Source of the DNA: Desulfovibrio sp. TomC
Lineage (GTDB): Bacteria > Desulfobacterota > Desulfovibrionia > Desulfovibrionales > Desulfovibrionaceae
Assembly: GCF_000801335.2 (NCBI RefSeq)
Contig: NZ_JSEH01000001.1
Location: forward strand, 306,486-370,485
Length of the DNA: 64,000 bases
Reading direction: 5' to 3'
How positions within the stretch are numbered: the first letter of the stretch is position 1; each line of letters begins with the position of its first letter. Positions 51,056 through 60,800 of the stretch are shown piece after piece. The notes under the pieces are model-generated. The model saw nothing but the letters and a program-made list of their open reading frames with translations. It ran no database searches and had not been told where the DNA came from. Both the position numbers and the translations under genes were made by a program.

Positions 51056-51892
51056 ATGCCCCAAGCTGCTGCTCAGGCCCCGATTGAAAACGCCTCGGCT
51101 GAGTCCGTTCGCGCCCTGCTGGACGCCACGCGCCCCGGCGGCCTGACCCTGCTCGATGTCCGCATGGAGCCGGAATACGAGGAGTTTCACCTGCCCGGGG
51201 CAACCCTTGTGCCTTTGCCCGACCTGCCGGACCGTTTGGGGGAAATCGACAAAGAGAAGCCTGTTGTGGTTTACTGCCGGGGCGGGATGCGCAGCGCCGC
51301 TGCCGCCCGTCTCTTGGCCGGAGCCGGATTTCCCCACATCGTCAACATGCTCGGCGGGGCCATGGCCTGGCAGGGAGCGGCCGCAACCGGAACGCCGGAT
51401 GCCGGCCTGACGCTGCTTTCCGGCAACGAAACCCCGCGCCAGATATTGCGTGCGGCGCTTGGTATGGAAGCGGCCCTGGGCGCTTTTTACAAAAAGCTGG
51501 CCGCAGCGGCACAGGACGGCGACACCGCCGCCACGTTCACGCGGCTGGCCCTTTTTGAAGAACGCCATCTGCACCATGTCCACAGCCTGTATGACAAGGA
51601 AACCGGCGAAACATCCGATCTGGACACCCTGCTCGCCACGGCCGCGCCTGATTTGGAAGGCGGACTTCCCGCCGCCGACTTTCTGGCCCTGCTCGGCGGC
51701 GAACCGACCTCGGCCCGGGAAACCCTGGAACTGGCCGCTTCTGTCGAGGCCCAGGCCCTGGACCTCTATTCCCGGCTGGCCGGGCGCACGAACAATGCGC
51801 AGTCAAAAGAGCTGTTCACCACCCTGGCTCTGGAGGAGAAAGCCCACTTGCGCGCCGTAGCTTCCCTTCTGACCCGCCTCCCCAACGCCTGA
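51056..51892 (+). CDS. Rhodanese-ferritin-like (rubrerythrin-type) fusion protein
   Basis: 278 residues, cytoplasmic. Residues 1-110 form a rhodanese domain with LLDVRMEPEYEEFHLPGA and active loop VYCRGGMRSAAAA. Residues ~125-278 are a four-helix ferritin-like domain with diiron-type ligands: GMEAALGAFY, FEERHLHHV, ASVEAQALDLY and LEEKAHLRAV (Glu and ExxH in the right order). No rubredoxin domain is present. It may couple persulfide handling with peroxide or oxygen reduction. GGAG precedes ATG 51056. Confidence 0.87.
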   Translation: MPQAAAQAPIENASAESVRALLDATRPGGLTLLDVRMEPEYEEFHLPGATLVPLPDLPDRLGEIDKEKPVVVYCRGGMRSAAAARLLAGAGFPHIVNMLGGAMAWQGAAATGTPDAGLTLLSGNETPRQILRAALGMEAALGAFYKKLAAAAQDGDTAATFTRLALFEERHLHHVHSLYDKETGETSDLDTLLATAAPDLEGGLPAADFLALLGGEPTSARETLELAASVEAQALDLYSRLAGRTNNAQSKELFTTLALEEKAHLRAVASLLTRLPNA

Positions 51893-51908
51893 CGACAAGG
51901 AGTATCTC

Positions 51909-52316
51909 ATGCAGCCCGTTAATTTTCTGATGAACATCCTGTGGCTTCTCCTCGGCGGCTTCTGGCTGGCCATCGGCTGGTATCTGGCCGGGGTGGTCAT
52001 GGCCATCACCATCATCGGCCTGCCCTGGACCCGGGCCTGCTTTGTGCTGGGCAACCTGTCCCTGTGGCCGTTTGGCAAGGAAGTCGTGGACCGCCGCGAC
52101 GTGACCGGCCACGACATCGGCACCGGCACCTTGGGCTTTATCGGCAATGTCATCTGGTTCGTTCTGGCCGGCGTGTGGCTGGCCATCGGCCATCTGCTGG
52201 CTGCCGTGGCCAACTTCGTGACCATCATCGGTATTCCCTTTGCCCTGCAGCACCTCAAACTGGCCGGTCTGGCCCTGGCCCCCATTGGCAAGACCGTCAT
52301 CGACAAACGCTACTAA
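51909..52316 (+). CDS. YccF-family membrane protein
   Basis: A 135-residue inner-membrane protein with two internally repeated halves (ILWLLLGGFWLAIGWYLAG / VIWFVLAGVWLAIGHLLAA; IIGLPW / IIGIPFALQHLKLA), the YccF-domain pattern. Function is unknown; some relatives are tied to virulence or stress. AAGGAG precedes ATG 51909. It follows the rhodanese-ferritin gene by 16 bases and precedes the DMT gene by 14, so the three are probably one transcript. Confidence 0.9.
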   Translation: MQPVNFLMNILWLLLGGFWLAIGWYLAGVVMAITIIGLPWTRACFVLGNLSLWPFGKEVVDRRDVTGHDIGTGTLGFIGNVIWFVLAGVWLAIGHLLAAVANFVTIIGIPFALQHLKLAGLALAPIGKTVIDKRY

Positions 52317-52330
52317 GCCCCGGGACCCCC

Positions 52331-52771
52331 ATGCAGTATATCCTCCTGGCCCTGGCCCTGACCGCCGGTATGTTCATGCCCGTCCAGGCCGGCATCAACT
52401 CCAAGTTGGCCGGCGTGCTGGACGGGGCGATCCCGGCTGCCTTCGTGTCGTTCCTGGTCGGCACCCTGGCCCTGGCCGCCATTTTGGCCGTCATGGGCCA
52501 GGGCGTGCCGTTCGCCTCGGCCTATAAAGCCTCACCCTGGTGGTACTGGGTTGGCGGCACCATGGGAGCCTTTTTCGTCACAGCCACCGTGATTCTGGCC
52601 CCACGCATCGGCGGCGGGGCCATGATTGCCCTGACCCTGGCCGGGCAGGTGGCGGCCTCCATGGCGCTCGATCACTTCGGCCTGCTCGGCTTTCCGCACA
52701 TCGCCTTTGACGGCAAACGCCTGGCCGGCTCCATCCTGCTTTTGGCCGGCGTCTACCTGATCCGTTTTTAA
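52331..52771 (+). CDS. DMT-superfamily YdcZ/DUF606-type transporter
   Basis: A 146-residue, four- to five-helix protein of the short DMT type (LTAGMFMPVQAGINSKLAG at the start; WYWVGGTMGAFFVTATVILAPRIG in the middle). Proteins of this length act as dimers; substrates are unknown. The ATG at 52331 lacks a clear Shine-Dalgarno site but sits 14 bases after the YccF stop. A large terminator follows at 52837-52886. Confidence 0.87.
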   Translation: MQYILLALALTAGMFMPVQAGINSKLAGVLDGAIPAAFVSFLVGTLALAAILAVMGQGVPFASAYKASPWWYWVGGTMGAFFVTATVILAPRIGGGAMIALTLAGQVAASMALDHFGLLGFPHIAFDGKRLAGSILLLAGVYLIRF

Positions 52772-52836
52772 ACGAACCCGGCACTCCGACCTCCCCTTTC
52801 GGTCCCGCTTCGGGACCGATGGCCAGTCGGTGGGCG

Positions 52837-52886
52837 TTTTTTCGGGGCGAGGCCGGCGCGCAAGCGTCAGCCTCGCCCCGAAAAAA
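52837..52886. terminator. Strong bidirectional terminator
   Basis: TTTTTTCGGGGCGAGGC (52837-52853) pairs perfectly with GCCTCGCCCCGAAAAAA (52870-52886). It is about 65 bases after the DMT gene on the plus strand and beyond the tautomerase gene on the minus strand. A smaller hairpin, GGTCCCG-CTT-CGGGACC, precedes it at 52801-52817. Confidence 0.9.
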
Positions 52887-52959
52887 AAGCGTCCCGTCTG
52901 CACAAGCCACCACAACCTCCCCATCTCCCGTCCACCCGACCGTCCTCCAGCCTCCACCG

Positions 52960-53012
52960 TTGGGGGGGCCGGGGGCTTGACGCCCCCGGCGGGGCGTGGG
53001 GCAGCGCCCCAC
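52960..53012 (+). repeat. Dispersed intergenic repeat family B, copy 3
   Basis: GGGGGGGCCGGGGGCTTGAC followed by GCCCCCGGCGGGGCG and GGGGCAGCGCCCC. It keeps the two-hairpin plan of copy B1, with changes in the first loop. It lies downstream of the tautomerase gene. Confidence 0.75.
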
Positions 53013-53045
53013 TCTTGTCTCTTCGTTCTTCTCCCCCCTCTGGCA

Positions 53046-53246
53046 TCACCCCCGCGCCCGGCGCACGGTGACGGATTCGCCGCCGATGCCCCAGTTATCG
53101 CACTCGACTTCCTCGATGATCACCACCGTGGTCTGGGGATTTTTACCCATAACGTCGCGCAGCAGGTTGGTGACGCCCTCGATGAGTCTGGCTTTCTGTT
53201 CGGTGGTGGCTCCGTCGCGGGTGATCTTGATATTGACGAACGGCAT
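53046..53246 (-). CDS. 4-oxalocrotonate tautomerase family protein
   Basis: A 66-residue protein beginning MPFVNIKITRDG, with Pro as the residue exposed after Met removal (the catalytic base of this family), and the helix TTEQKARLIEGVTNLLRDV. The later Arg residues needed for substrate binding are less certain. It would ketonise unsaturated or aromatic-derived acids; the true substrate is unknown. AGGAG precedes ATG 53246. It is the last gene of a four-gene operon (DUF2975, HTH, flavodoxin-fold oxidoreductase, this). Confidence 0.9.
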   Translation of the reverse strand: MPFVNIKITRDGATTEQKARLIEGVTNLLRDVMGKNPQTTVVIIEEVECDNWGIGGESVTVRRARG

Positions 53247-53258
53247 GGGATGCTCCTT

Positions 53259-53858
53259 TTATGCGGCCGGGCCGAAGGTTTGGGCGACCAGGGCAGCCGC
53301 TTCATTGAGCCAGTCCTGGCGCAGGGCCGGGGTGCTGGTGACCATGGTTTCAAACATGCGGCGCCGCACGTCGGACACGCCGCACAGATCAAAAATGCAG
53401 TCTTTCCAGATACGCTCCAAGGGGTCGCCGAAAACGCGCGTTTCGCGCTCGGCAGCGGTATTGGAGGTGTTGAGGATGACGGCGGCCTTGGCGGCCAGCA
53501 GTCCTCGCGGCACACCCTCGCCGCCGTCGCCGTCAATAAACTCGTAGGCCACGCCCGGGCGCAGCACCCGGTCCACCCAGCCGGTCAGCACGGCCGGCGG
53601 CATCCCCCACCAGTTGGGGTGGACGATGACAAAGCCGTGGGCGGCGGCGGCCTCATCGCAGTGCCGGGCCAGGACGGGGTCCAGGCGCGCGTTGCGGCCA
53701 AGTTCCGCGGCCGGGAGCCTGGGATCGAAGCCTTCGCCGTAGAGGTCGTGGAAGCACACGGTGCAGCCAAGGCCGGCCAGGGCGTCGCAGGCGGCCCGGG
53801 CCAGGGCATGGTTGAAGCTCCCGGGGTCGGGATGAGCCAGGATGACGCTTATAGCCAC
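53259..53858 (-). CDS. NAD(P)H dehydrogenase (quinone) family, flavodoxin-like fold
   Basis: A 199-residue protein: SVILAHPDPGSFNHALA (FMN/FAD-phosphate loop of the MdaB/KefF type), CFHDLYGEGFDP and VHPNWWGMPPAVLTGWVDRV. Such enzymes reduce quinones by two electrons with NAD(P)H. The start is GTG 53858 with AAGGAG seven bases upstream; a much longer frame upstream is a shadow of the HTH and DUF2975 genes. It begins directly after the HTH gene and is followed 12 bases later by the tautomerase. Confidence 0.9.
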   Translation of the reverse strand: MAISVILAHPDPGSFNHALARAACDALAGLGCTVCFHDLYGEGFDPRLPAAELGRNARLDPVLARHCDEAAAAHGFVIVHPNWWGMPPAVLTGWVDRVLRPGVAYEFIDGDGGEGVPRGLLAAKAAVILNTSNTAAERETRVFGDPLERIWKDCIFDLCGVSDVRRRMFETMVTSTPALRQDWLNEAAALVAQTFGPAA

Positions 53859-53859
53859 G

Positions 53860-54093
53860 TCAGTCTCCTTGGGTTGCCGGCGAATCGCCGTCCGGGCGAT
53901 ATTCCAGGATGTCGCCGGGCTGACAGGCCAGAAAGGCGCAAATGGCTTCCAGGGTGGTGAAGCGGATGGCCTTGGCCTTGCCGGTTTTGAGGATGGACAG
54001 ATTCTGGGCGGTGATGCCGACGGCCTCGGCCAGCTCCTTGGAGCTGACCTTGCGCCGGGCCAACATGACGTCGAGATTGACAATGATCGCCAT
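53860..54093 (-). CDS. Small Cro/CI-type HTH regulator
   Basis: A 77-residue protein, essentially one helix-turn-helix: MAIIVNLDVMLARRKVSSKELAEAVGITAQNLSILKTGKAKAIRFTTL (YozG-like). It is paired with the upstream DUF2975 membrane gene (7-base gap), a regular combination in which the membrane protein may control the regulator. The flanking operon encodes a quinone reductase and a tautomerase. A 19-base palindrome upstream of the operon (54758-54776) is a candidate binding site. Confidence 0.9.
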   Translation of the reverse strand: MAIIVNLDVMLARRKVSSKELAEAVGITAQNLSILKTGKAKAIRFTTLEAICAFLACQPGDILEYRPDGDSPATQGD

Positions 54094-54100
54094 AGCCGGC

Positions 54101-54646
54101 CTATACTGTCAAAGCCGCGTCTTCGTCCAGACGTCTGGCTTCGTCCATGACCCGGCCGATAACCAGAGCGAGGATCGCCAAAAAGACCAGTACCACTTCG
54201 GTACTCCCAACACCCAGGCTGATCATGTGGCGGCCCGGCGGATTGGCTGCCGTGACGGCCAGGGAGAAAAGCGGCGTAAACAGGATTGAACACACAGCCC
54301 AGGCCAAAAGCGCCCGGGCGACGCTGCGAAAGGCCAGCACGTTGGCCAGGGAAAAGATGCTGCCCTCTTTGTAAAGGGCGAAAAGCCGGCGTAGGCGCAA
54401 GAGCACGACCAGAAGCGCTGCGCCCGGGACCATGGCGGCGACAAAGCACAGCAGGCGCACCCACCCCGGCAACTCGGGCTGAACGGCCAGGGCCGCGGCC
54501 TGCCGGGTCATGTCGTCGGGCAGACTGTTGAAGAAGGCCCAGTACAGGGCGGTCAGCGGCACGACGGACAGGGCGGCGGCGAGGGAAGCGGTTTCAAGCA
54601 GCCAGCCCTGACGACGGATGTTGTCAAGATTATTCACGGTTTCCAT
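54101..54646 (-). CDS. DUF2975 membrane protein
   Basis: A 181-residue protein with four predicted transmembrane helices (LETASLAAALSVVPLTALYW; LCFVAAMVPGAALLVVLLRL; ALLAWAVCSILFTPLFSLAV; VVLVFLAILALVIG), the layout of DUF2975. ATG 54646 is used because GGAG lies seven bases upstream; an in-frame extension to 54772 lacks a site. It heads the operon with the YozG-like HTH gene. It may sense membrane or redox state, but this is inference from the pairing. Confidence 0.87.
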   Translation of the reverse strand: METVNNLDNIRRQGWLLETASLAAALSVVPLTALYWAFFNSLPDDMTRQAAALAVQPELPGWVRLLCFVAAMVPGAALLVVLLRLRRLFALYKEGSIFSLANVLAFRSVARALLAWAVCSILFTPLFSLAVTAANPPGRHMISLGVGSTEVVLVFLAILALVIGRVMDEARRLDEDAALTV

Positions 54647-54757
54647 GCAAAGCTCCGTCATTCGACGTTTCCACGCCTCGGTTTCGGGGGAAAGGCCGGC
54701 CGATGGTCCCCCGGGTTTCTGCAAGCGTCCAGACCCGAACTTGATAAACGAACTTTT

Positions 54758-54776
54758 ATTATTGTTCAACAATAAT
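54758..54776. promoter_or_regulatory. 19-base perfect palindrome in a divergent promoter region
   Basis: ATTATTGTTCAACAATAAT: two 9-base arms around one C. It lies between the DUF2975-HTH operon and the AraC-GyrI gene in an AT-rich stretch, about 112 bases from either start. It is a candidate operator for the HTH or AraC-type regulator. Confidence 0.5.
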
Positions 54777-54888
54777 TTTTAGCTGTTTATCAGATCCATT
54801 TATAAAAAATTCCATCGCTCGTGGAAAAAGCAAAAAATATCAGGCAGGGAGCCCGTAAGCGAGGTATCACCCTGGGCACGGAGGACAC

Positions 54889-55770
54889 ATGACCACGCAG
54901 ACGCAAAAGGACTGGGAACGGCGGGTACTCGCCGCCATGCGGGTGATGGAGGCGGATCTGGACGGCGAGTTGTCGTTGGCCGCCATTGCCGCCGCAGCCA
55001 ATTTCTCGCCCTATCACTTCCACCGCGTCTTTGCCGGCATCACCGGCGAAACCGTGGGCGCGTGCCTGCGCCGGCTGCGGCTGGAACGGGCGGCCCAGCG
55101 CTTGTGCTACGGCGACCAGCCCATTACCAATGTGGCCCTGGAAGCAGGATTTGACGCCCCCGAAGCCTTTGGCCGGGCCTTTCGCAGCGCCTATTCGATG
55201 ACGCCCACGGCTTGGCGGCGCGCCTGCCGGGAACGCAAAGGTCCCCCTGTTATCGTACAACGCCCACCTATCGTCCAAGAGGAGTTCATGACCATGGAAT
55301 TGACCGTGACGATCAAGAAATTGCCGCCTACCAAGGTGGCCTGCGTGCGCCACGTCGGACCCTATGACCAGTGCGAAGCGGCCTGGGCAACGTTGTGTGC
55401 CCTGGCCGGACCGCTCGGATTGTTCGGCCCGACGACCCAATTCATCGGCATCGGCCACGACTGCCCGCAAATCACGCCGCCGGAGAAAATCCGCTACGAC
55501 GCCTGCCTGACCGTGCCCGAGAGTTTTGCCGGCACGCCGGACCTGCCGGTGGCTGTCACCGGCGACCGGGAATACGCCAGCGCCGTGGTCAAGGGACCAT
55601 ACACCAAGCTGGCTCCGGCCTATGCCTGGTTGGCCGGGGTCTGGGGACCGCAGTCGGGCCGGAAATTCACCGCCGAGCCGAGCCTGGAAATCTACCTCAA
55701 TGATCCCAAGACCACGCCGCCCGAAGAATACCTGACGGAAATCCTCCTCGCTCTGGCCCCGGTCAGCTAG
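54889..55770 (+). CDS. AraC-type regulator with GyrI-like effector domain
   Basis: 293 residues. Two AraC helix-turn-helix motifs occupy residues ~25-115 (LSLAAIAAAANFSPYHFHRVFAGITGETVGACLRRLRLERAA and NVALEAGFDAPEAFGRAFRSAYSMTP). A GyrI/Rob-like ligand domain covers ~135-293 (VACVRHVGPYDQC, FIGIGHDCPQITP, WGPQSGRKFTAEPSLEIY). These regulators usually respond to amphipathic toxic compounds. GAGG precedes ATG 54889. An internal GAGGAGTTC-ATG at 55288 could start a stand-alone GyrI-like domain. Confidence 0.92.
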   Translation: MTTQTQKDWERRVLAAMRVMEADLDGELSLAAIAAAANFSPYHFHRVFAGITGETVGACLRRLRLERAAQRLCYGDQPITNVALEAGFDAPEAFGRAFRSAYSMTPTAWRRACRERKGPPVIVQRPPIVQEEFMTMELTVTIKKLPPTKVACVRHVGPYDQCEAAWATLCALAGPLGLFGPTTQFIGIGHDCPQITPPEKIRYDACLTVPESFAGTPDLPVAVTGDREYASAVVKGPYTKLAPAYAWLAGVWGPQSGRKFTAEPSLEIYLNDPKTTPPEEYLTEILLALAPVS

Positions 55771-55795
55771 TATGCTGTGACGAGGGAACTGGAGG

Positions 55796-55924
55796 CGAAG
55801 AGGCCATCGGCGGCCAAAGGGACTGAGTCCCTTTGGAATCCCCTCCTGGGGTTTGTCTGATTTGACCGGGTACGCTGCCAAGTCGACGGACGGACGTTGC
55901 GCAGGAAAAGACGGGAAGAGGCTG
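55796..55924 (+). repeat. Dispersed intergenic repeat family A, copy 4
   Basis: GAAGAGGCCATCGGCGGCC, hairpin CCAAAGGGACTGAGTCCCTT, GGAATCCCCTCCTGGGGTTT, TTTGACCGGGTACGCTGCC, AAGTCGACGGACGGACGTTG and GCAGGAAAAGACGGGAAGAG. Nearly the reverse complement of copy A3, 29 kb away. Confidence 0.92.
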
Positions 55925-55994
55925 GGACCGGGACAACCGATGATTGACTTTGATGGGATTGGTCGTGTCGCCAGCACAATGTCCCGAAATGAAA

Positions 55995-56035
55995 CCGGCC
56001 CGGGATGCGTCAACGCGCACCCCGGGCCGGTTTTT
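55995..56035 (+). terminator. Rho-independent terminator after repeat A4
   Basis: CCGGCCCGGG (55995-56004) pairs with CCCGGGCCGG (56021-56030), followed by TTTTT. It ends the AraC-GyrI transcript and faces the convergent hydrolase gene, whose stop is at 56061. Confidence 0.88.
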
Positions 56036-56060
56036 GACTTGTCAATGCGGGCGGGCGTTC

Positions 56061-57086
56061 TCAGCCGCCCCCGACAGCAGCCGTGGCGATGTCCGTATTG
56101 GGCAGAATTTTCTCGCCCTTGCCCATTTGGGAAAAAACAGCCCGGGTAAGCCTGCCTGTCGAATCGAGATAGGCAGTCAGGGTAAACGGCACCATAGTCC
56201 CTCGCACCATGGCCACCAGCGGGTTGACGGCCATAAATCGCAGATCCTGAAAGGTGACGGTCGTGCCTTCCGGGGTGGCGGCGGCGGATTTGACGGGAAA
56301 ATCCGTGAACCAGACATACTGGGAAAAAACCGGAGCCGTGCGGCCCAGGGCGTCAAGCTCCGCCCGCCCGGCCCGCTCGAAACGCCGCTCGGGCAGGAGC
56401 GTATCCGGCGCGGCAAGGCTCAGGCCTGTCAGCACATACCCGTCCCCTTCCTCGGCAATGATTTTCCACCACAGCGGCGCAAAGGCGTCAGGTTGGGCGA
56501 TAACGGTCGTCGGCTGCTGTCCCGTGGCCACCAGCAGCGTACGGGCATGGGCGGCCACGGCCTTGCCCATGCCAAAGCCCACAGCGGGCCAGACGAGCAT
56601 CACGGCCAACCCGGCCACGGCCAGTTTCTTGCGGGCCGCCGGGCGAAACGAGGCCGCCACGGCCAGGGCAATCATGGCCAGGGTGTAGATCGGATCAATG
56701 ATGAACACCGAGGGGACCGACACCCGGACATCGGAAAACGGCAGAAATATCCCCGTGCCATAGGAAGTAATGCAGTCGAGAAAGAGATGGGACAGCACGC
56801 CAAAATAAAAAAGAATAAAGAGTTTGGAGGTCTTTGCCCCTCCGCAAAACCGGGCTGCAACGATGGCCAGGAGCCAGGCGAGCAGCGCTCCGCCAAGCAG
56901 GGAATGGGTGTAGCCACGATGGTGGCGCATGTACGCTTCCGCACCAAAAAACGTAACGATATTATCAACATCCGGCATCCAAGCAGCCAGAGCAGACAAG
57001 GGAACAAGGGCCTTGGTTTCAGGGAAACGATCCCGGGCGGCCTGGCCGATAAGTACCCCGGCAACGACGTGGGTGACTGGGTCCAT
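56061..57086 (-). CDS. YdjM/YbcI-family membrane-bound metal-dependent hydrolase
   Basis: A 341-residue protein with several membrane segments and the family's histidine/aspartate pattern: MDPVTHVVAGVLIGQ, WMPDVDNIV, HHRGYTHSLLGGALLAWLL and LSHLFLDCITSYG. These conserved His/Asp residues are thought to bind a metal at the inner membrane; the substrate is unknown (related proteins are annotated LexA-regulated hydrolases). The C-terminal ~130 residues are extracytoplasmic-looking beta sequence. AAGGAA precedes ATG 57086. It is divergent from the S1 protein gene. Confidence 0.83.
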   Translation of the reverse strand: MDPVTHVVAGVLIGQAARDRFPETKALVPLSALAAWMPDVDNIVTFFGAEAYMRHHRGYTHSLLGGALLAWLLAIVAARFCGGAKTSKLFILFYFGVLSHLFLDCITSYGTGIFLPFSDVRVSVPSVFIIDPIYTLAMIALAVAASFRPAARKKLAVAGLAVMLVWPAVGFGMGKAVAAHARTLLVATGQQPTTVIAQPDAFAPLWWKIIAEEGDGYVLTGLSLAAPDTLLPERRFERAGRAELDALGRTAPVFSQYVWFTDFPVKSAAATPEGTTVTFQDLRFMAVNPLVAMVRGTMVPFTLTAYLDSTGRLTRAVFSQMGKGEKILPNTDIATAAVGGG

Positions 57087-57144
57087 GTGACGACTTCCTT
57101 GCACTTCAGAGACGGTTTTGTGGAGGATAGGGCTTCTTTCGCAT

Positions 57145-57172
57145 TTGACAAGGATAGCCGCTGCGCTACATT
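57145..57172 (+). promoter_or_regulatory. Sigma-70-type promoter of the S1-domain gene
   Basis: TTGACA (57145-57150), 16-base spacer, TACATT (57167-57172; four of six matches to TATAAT), about 50 bases before the ATG at 57225. Confidence 0.6.
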
Positions 57173-57224
57173 GCCCCCCGGCGCTCTCGCGCCAAAAAAT
57201 CACCCCCATCTTTTCGGAGCGATC

Positions 57225-58700
57225 ATGGCAGACCATTCGCCGGACACCAAGGAAATGCCGGCCGAGGGCGAATTCGCCGCACTCATGGAGGCCTCTTTGG
57301 CCGAACGCGGCGGCGAAATCCACGTTGGAGACCGCATCACCGGACCCGTCATCGCGGTTACCGAGACCACTCTTGTGGTGGACACCGGCACCAAGCTCGA
57401 TGGCGTGGCCGATAAAGCCGAATTTCTCGACGAAACCGGACAACTTGCCGTAAGCGAAGGCGACGAGGTTACCCTCTACGTCGTCTCTGTCCGCGGCGAC
57501 GAAGTTGCCCTGTCCAAGGCGCTCACCGGCCAAGGCGGCGCGGAGGCCCTTCGGGAGGCATTCGAGAACGGCATCCCGGTCGAGGGCAAGGTAATCGCCT
57601 CGCGCAAGGGCGGATTTGATGTGGAGATCGTCCACCGCCGCGCCTTTTGTCCGGTCAGCCAGATCGATCTGGCCTTTACCGACAATCCCGAGGCCCATGT
57701 GGGCCAAATGTACCAATTCGCCATCATCACCTTTGAGCGTGACGGCAAAAACATCGTCGTGTCCCGACGCAAACTGTTGGAACAGGAACGCGTCGAGTCC
57801 GAACTGCGCTTTCTGGAGACGGTTGCCCCGGGCGACGTGGTCCCGGCCGTCATCAGCCGCATTGTGGCCTTTGGCGCTTTTGCCGAAGTGGCTCCGGGTC
57901 TTGAAGGCCTCATCCACCTCTCCGAGCTGTCCTGGTCCCGGGCCGAAAAGGCCGAGGACGTCGTGGCCATCGGCGAAGCCGTGACCGTCAAGGTCCTGGC
58001 CTTTGACCGCGACAAGAAGGGCCGTCCCCGCATCTCGTTGTCCATCAAGCAGGCCGGGGCCGATCCCTGGGACAGCGTTGACGGACAGTTCACGGTTGGG
58101 GACAAGGTCGAGGGCAAAGTGGTTCGGCTGGCCGATTTCGGTGCCTTTGTCGAGATCGCCCCGGGCATCGAGGGCCTCATCCATGTCAGTGAAATGAGCC
58201 ATGTGCGCCGGGTGGCCAAGCCCTCGGACGTGGTTTCCCCGGGCGATTCCGTGACCGTGTCGGTCAAAGACATCGACCTGGCCAAGCGCCGTATCGCGCT
58301 TTCCCTCAAGGAAGCCTCGGGCGACCCCTGGCTGGCCGTGGCCGAGACCTTCCCCATCGGATCGACGGTTTCCGGCGTGGTGGAAAACCGCCAGCAGTTC
58401 GGCATCTTCGTCAATCTGGCTCCTGGCGTCACCGGGCTTTTGCCGGCTTCCAAGCTGCGCGACGCCCTGGAACCCGGGACCTATGAGAAGCTCAAGATCG
58501 GCGACACGGCCTCGGTCGTGGTGTCCGAGATTGATACCGAAAAGCGCAAGTTGACCCTCTCGCCGGTTGGCGGCCAGAAGGAAAAAGAAAACGACGACTG
58601 GAAGCGCTTCGTCAAAAAGGAAAAGGCGGCAGCTCCGAGCGGCGGCCTGAACCTCTTGGGCGACATGCTCCAGGAAGCCATGGCTAAGAAGAAAAAGTAA
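57225..58700 (+). CDS. S1-domain RNA-binding protein (30S ribosomal protein S1-like)
   Basis: A 491-residue protein with five S1 motifs at about residues 33-101, 118-186, 202-275, 289-360 and 374-445, followed by a lysine-rich tail. Repeats three and four are the most canonical (FGAFAEVAPGLEGLIHLSEL; FGAFVEIAPGIEGLIHVSEM). E. coli S1 has six repeats, so this is a shorter S1 or an S1-like translation/RNA factor. GGAG precedes ATG 57225. An ABC-F gene (ettA) follows on the same strand, consistent with a translation-related neighbourhood. Confidence 0.9.
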   Translation: MADHSPDTKEMPAEGEFAALMEASLAERGGEIHVGDRITGPVIAVTETTLVVDTGTKLDGVADKAEFLDETGQLAVSEGDEVTLYVVSVRGDEVALSKALTGQGGAEALREAFENGIPVEGKVIASRKGGFDVEIVHRRAFCPVSQIDLAFTDNPEAHVGQMYQFAIITFERDGKNIVVSRRKLLEQERVESELRFLETVAPGDVVPAVISRIVAFGAFAEVAPGLEGLIHLSELSWSRAEKAEDVVAIGEAVTVKVLAFDRDKKGRPRISLSIKQAGADPWDSVDGQFTVGDKVEGKVVRLADFGAFVEIAPGIEGLIHVSEMSHVRRVAKPSDVVSPGDSVTVSVKDIDLAKRRIALSLKEASGDPWLAVAETFPIGSTVSGVVENRQQFGIFVNLAPGVTGLLPASKLRDALEPGTYEKLKIGDTASVVVSEIDTEKRKLTLSPVGGQKEKENDDWKRFVKKEKAAAPSGGLNLLGDMLQEAMAKKKK

Positions 58701-58859
58701 GCCTTTCCCTGTGCTTGGATACTCCGGGCACTGTTGCGGCGGCCCTCTCCCCGACCATTTGGCCGGGGCGTGGGCCGCTTGCGTTGTGGTCGGTTCTTTT
58801 GCAATACACCCTCGATACGACGCCGTCCCCCGGACGGACGACGCCCCCCTGGAGGTTTC

Positions 58860-60545
<1,686 letters not shown>

Positions 60546-60569
60546 ACGCCCGGCTGCTCCTGCGGCCAA

Positions 60570-60602
60570 AGGCCGTCCGCCTCTTTCGAGGCGGGCGGCC
60601 TT
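60570..60602 (+). terminator. Terminator of ettA
   Basis: AGGCCGTCCGCCTC (60570-60583), loop TTTC, GAGGCGGGCGGCCT (60588-60601) with one G-T pair, then T. It is 25 bases after the stop. Confidence 0.85.
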
Positions 60603-60800
60603 ACTATTGACTCCCCCATTAGCCAAATGGTCGAAAAACATCGTTCGCAAGTCGCCAATCCGTCACGCAAACATCTCCCTAACACGGCCTGTACTGGGCC
60701 TTTTCGGCGACGGCCGGACCCAGTGACCTCAGGATGCAAAACAGCCGACCCGGTCCCGTCCTTCCCCGAACAGCGTCGCCTGTCGCCCAGTTGCAAACAA

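Noticed and set aside
6918..55924. Family A repeats as a CRISPR array or insertion sequence
   Set aside because: The copies are kilobases apart in both orientations, with no spacers and no transposase frame.
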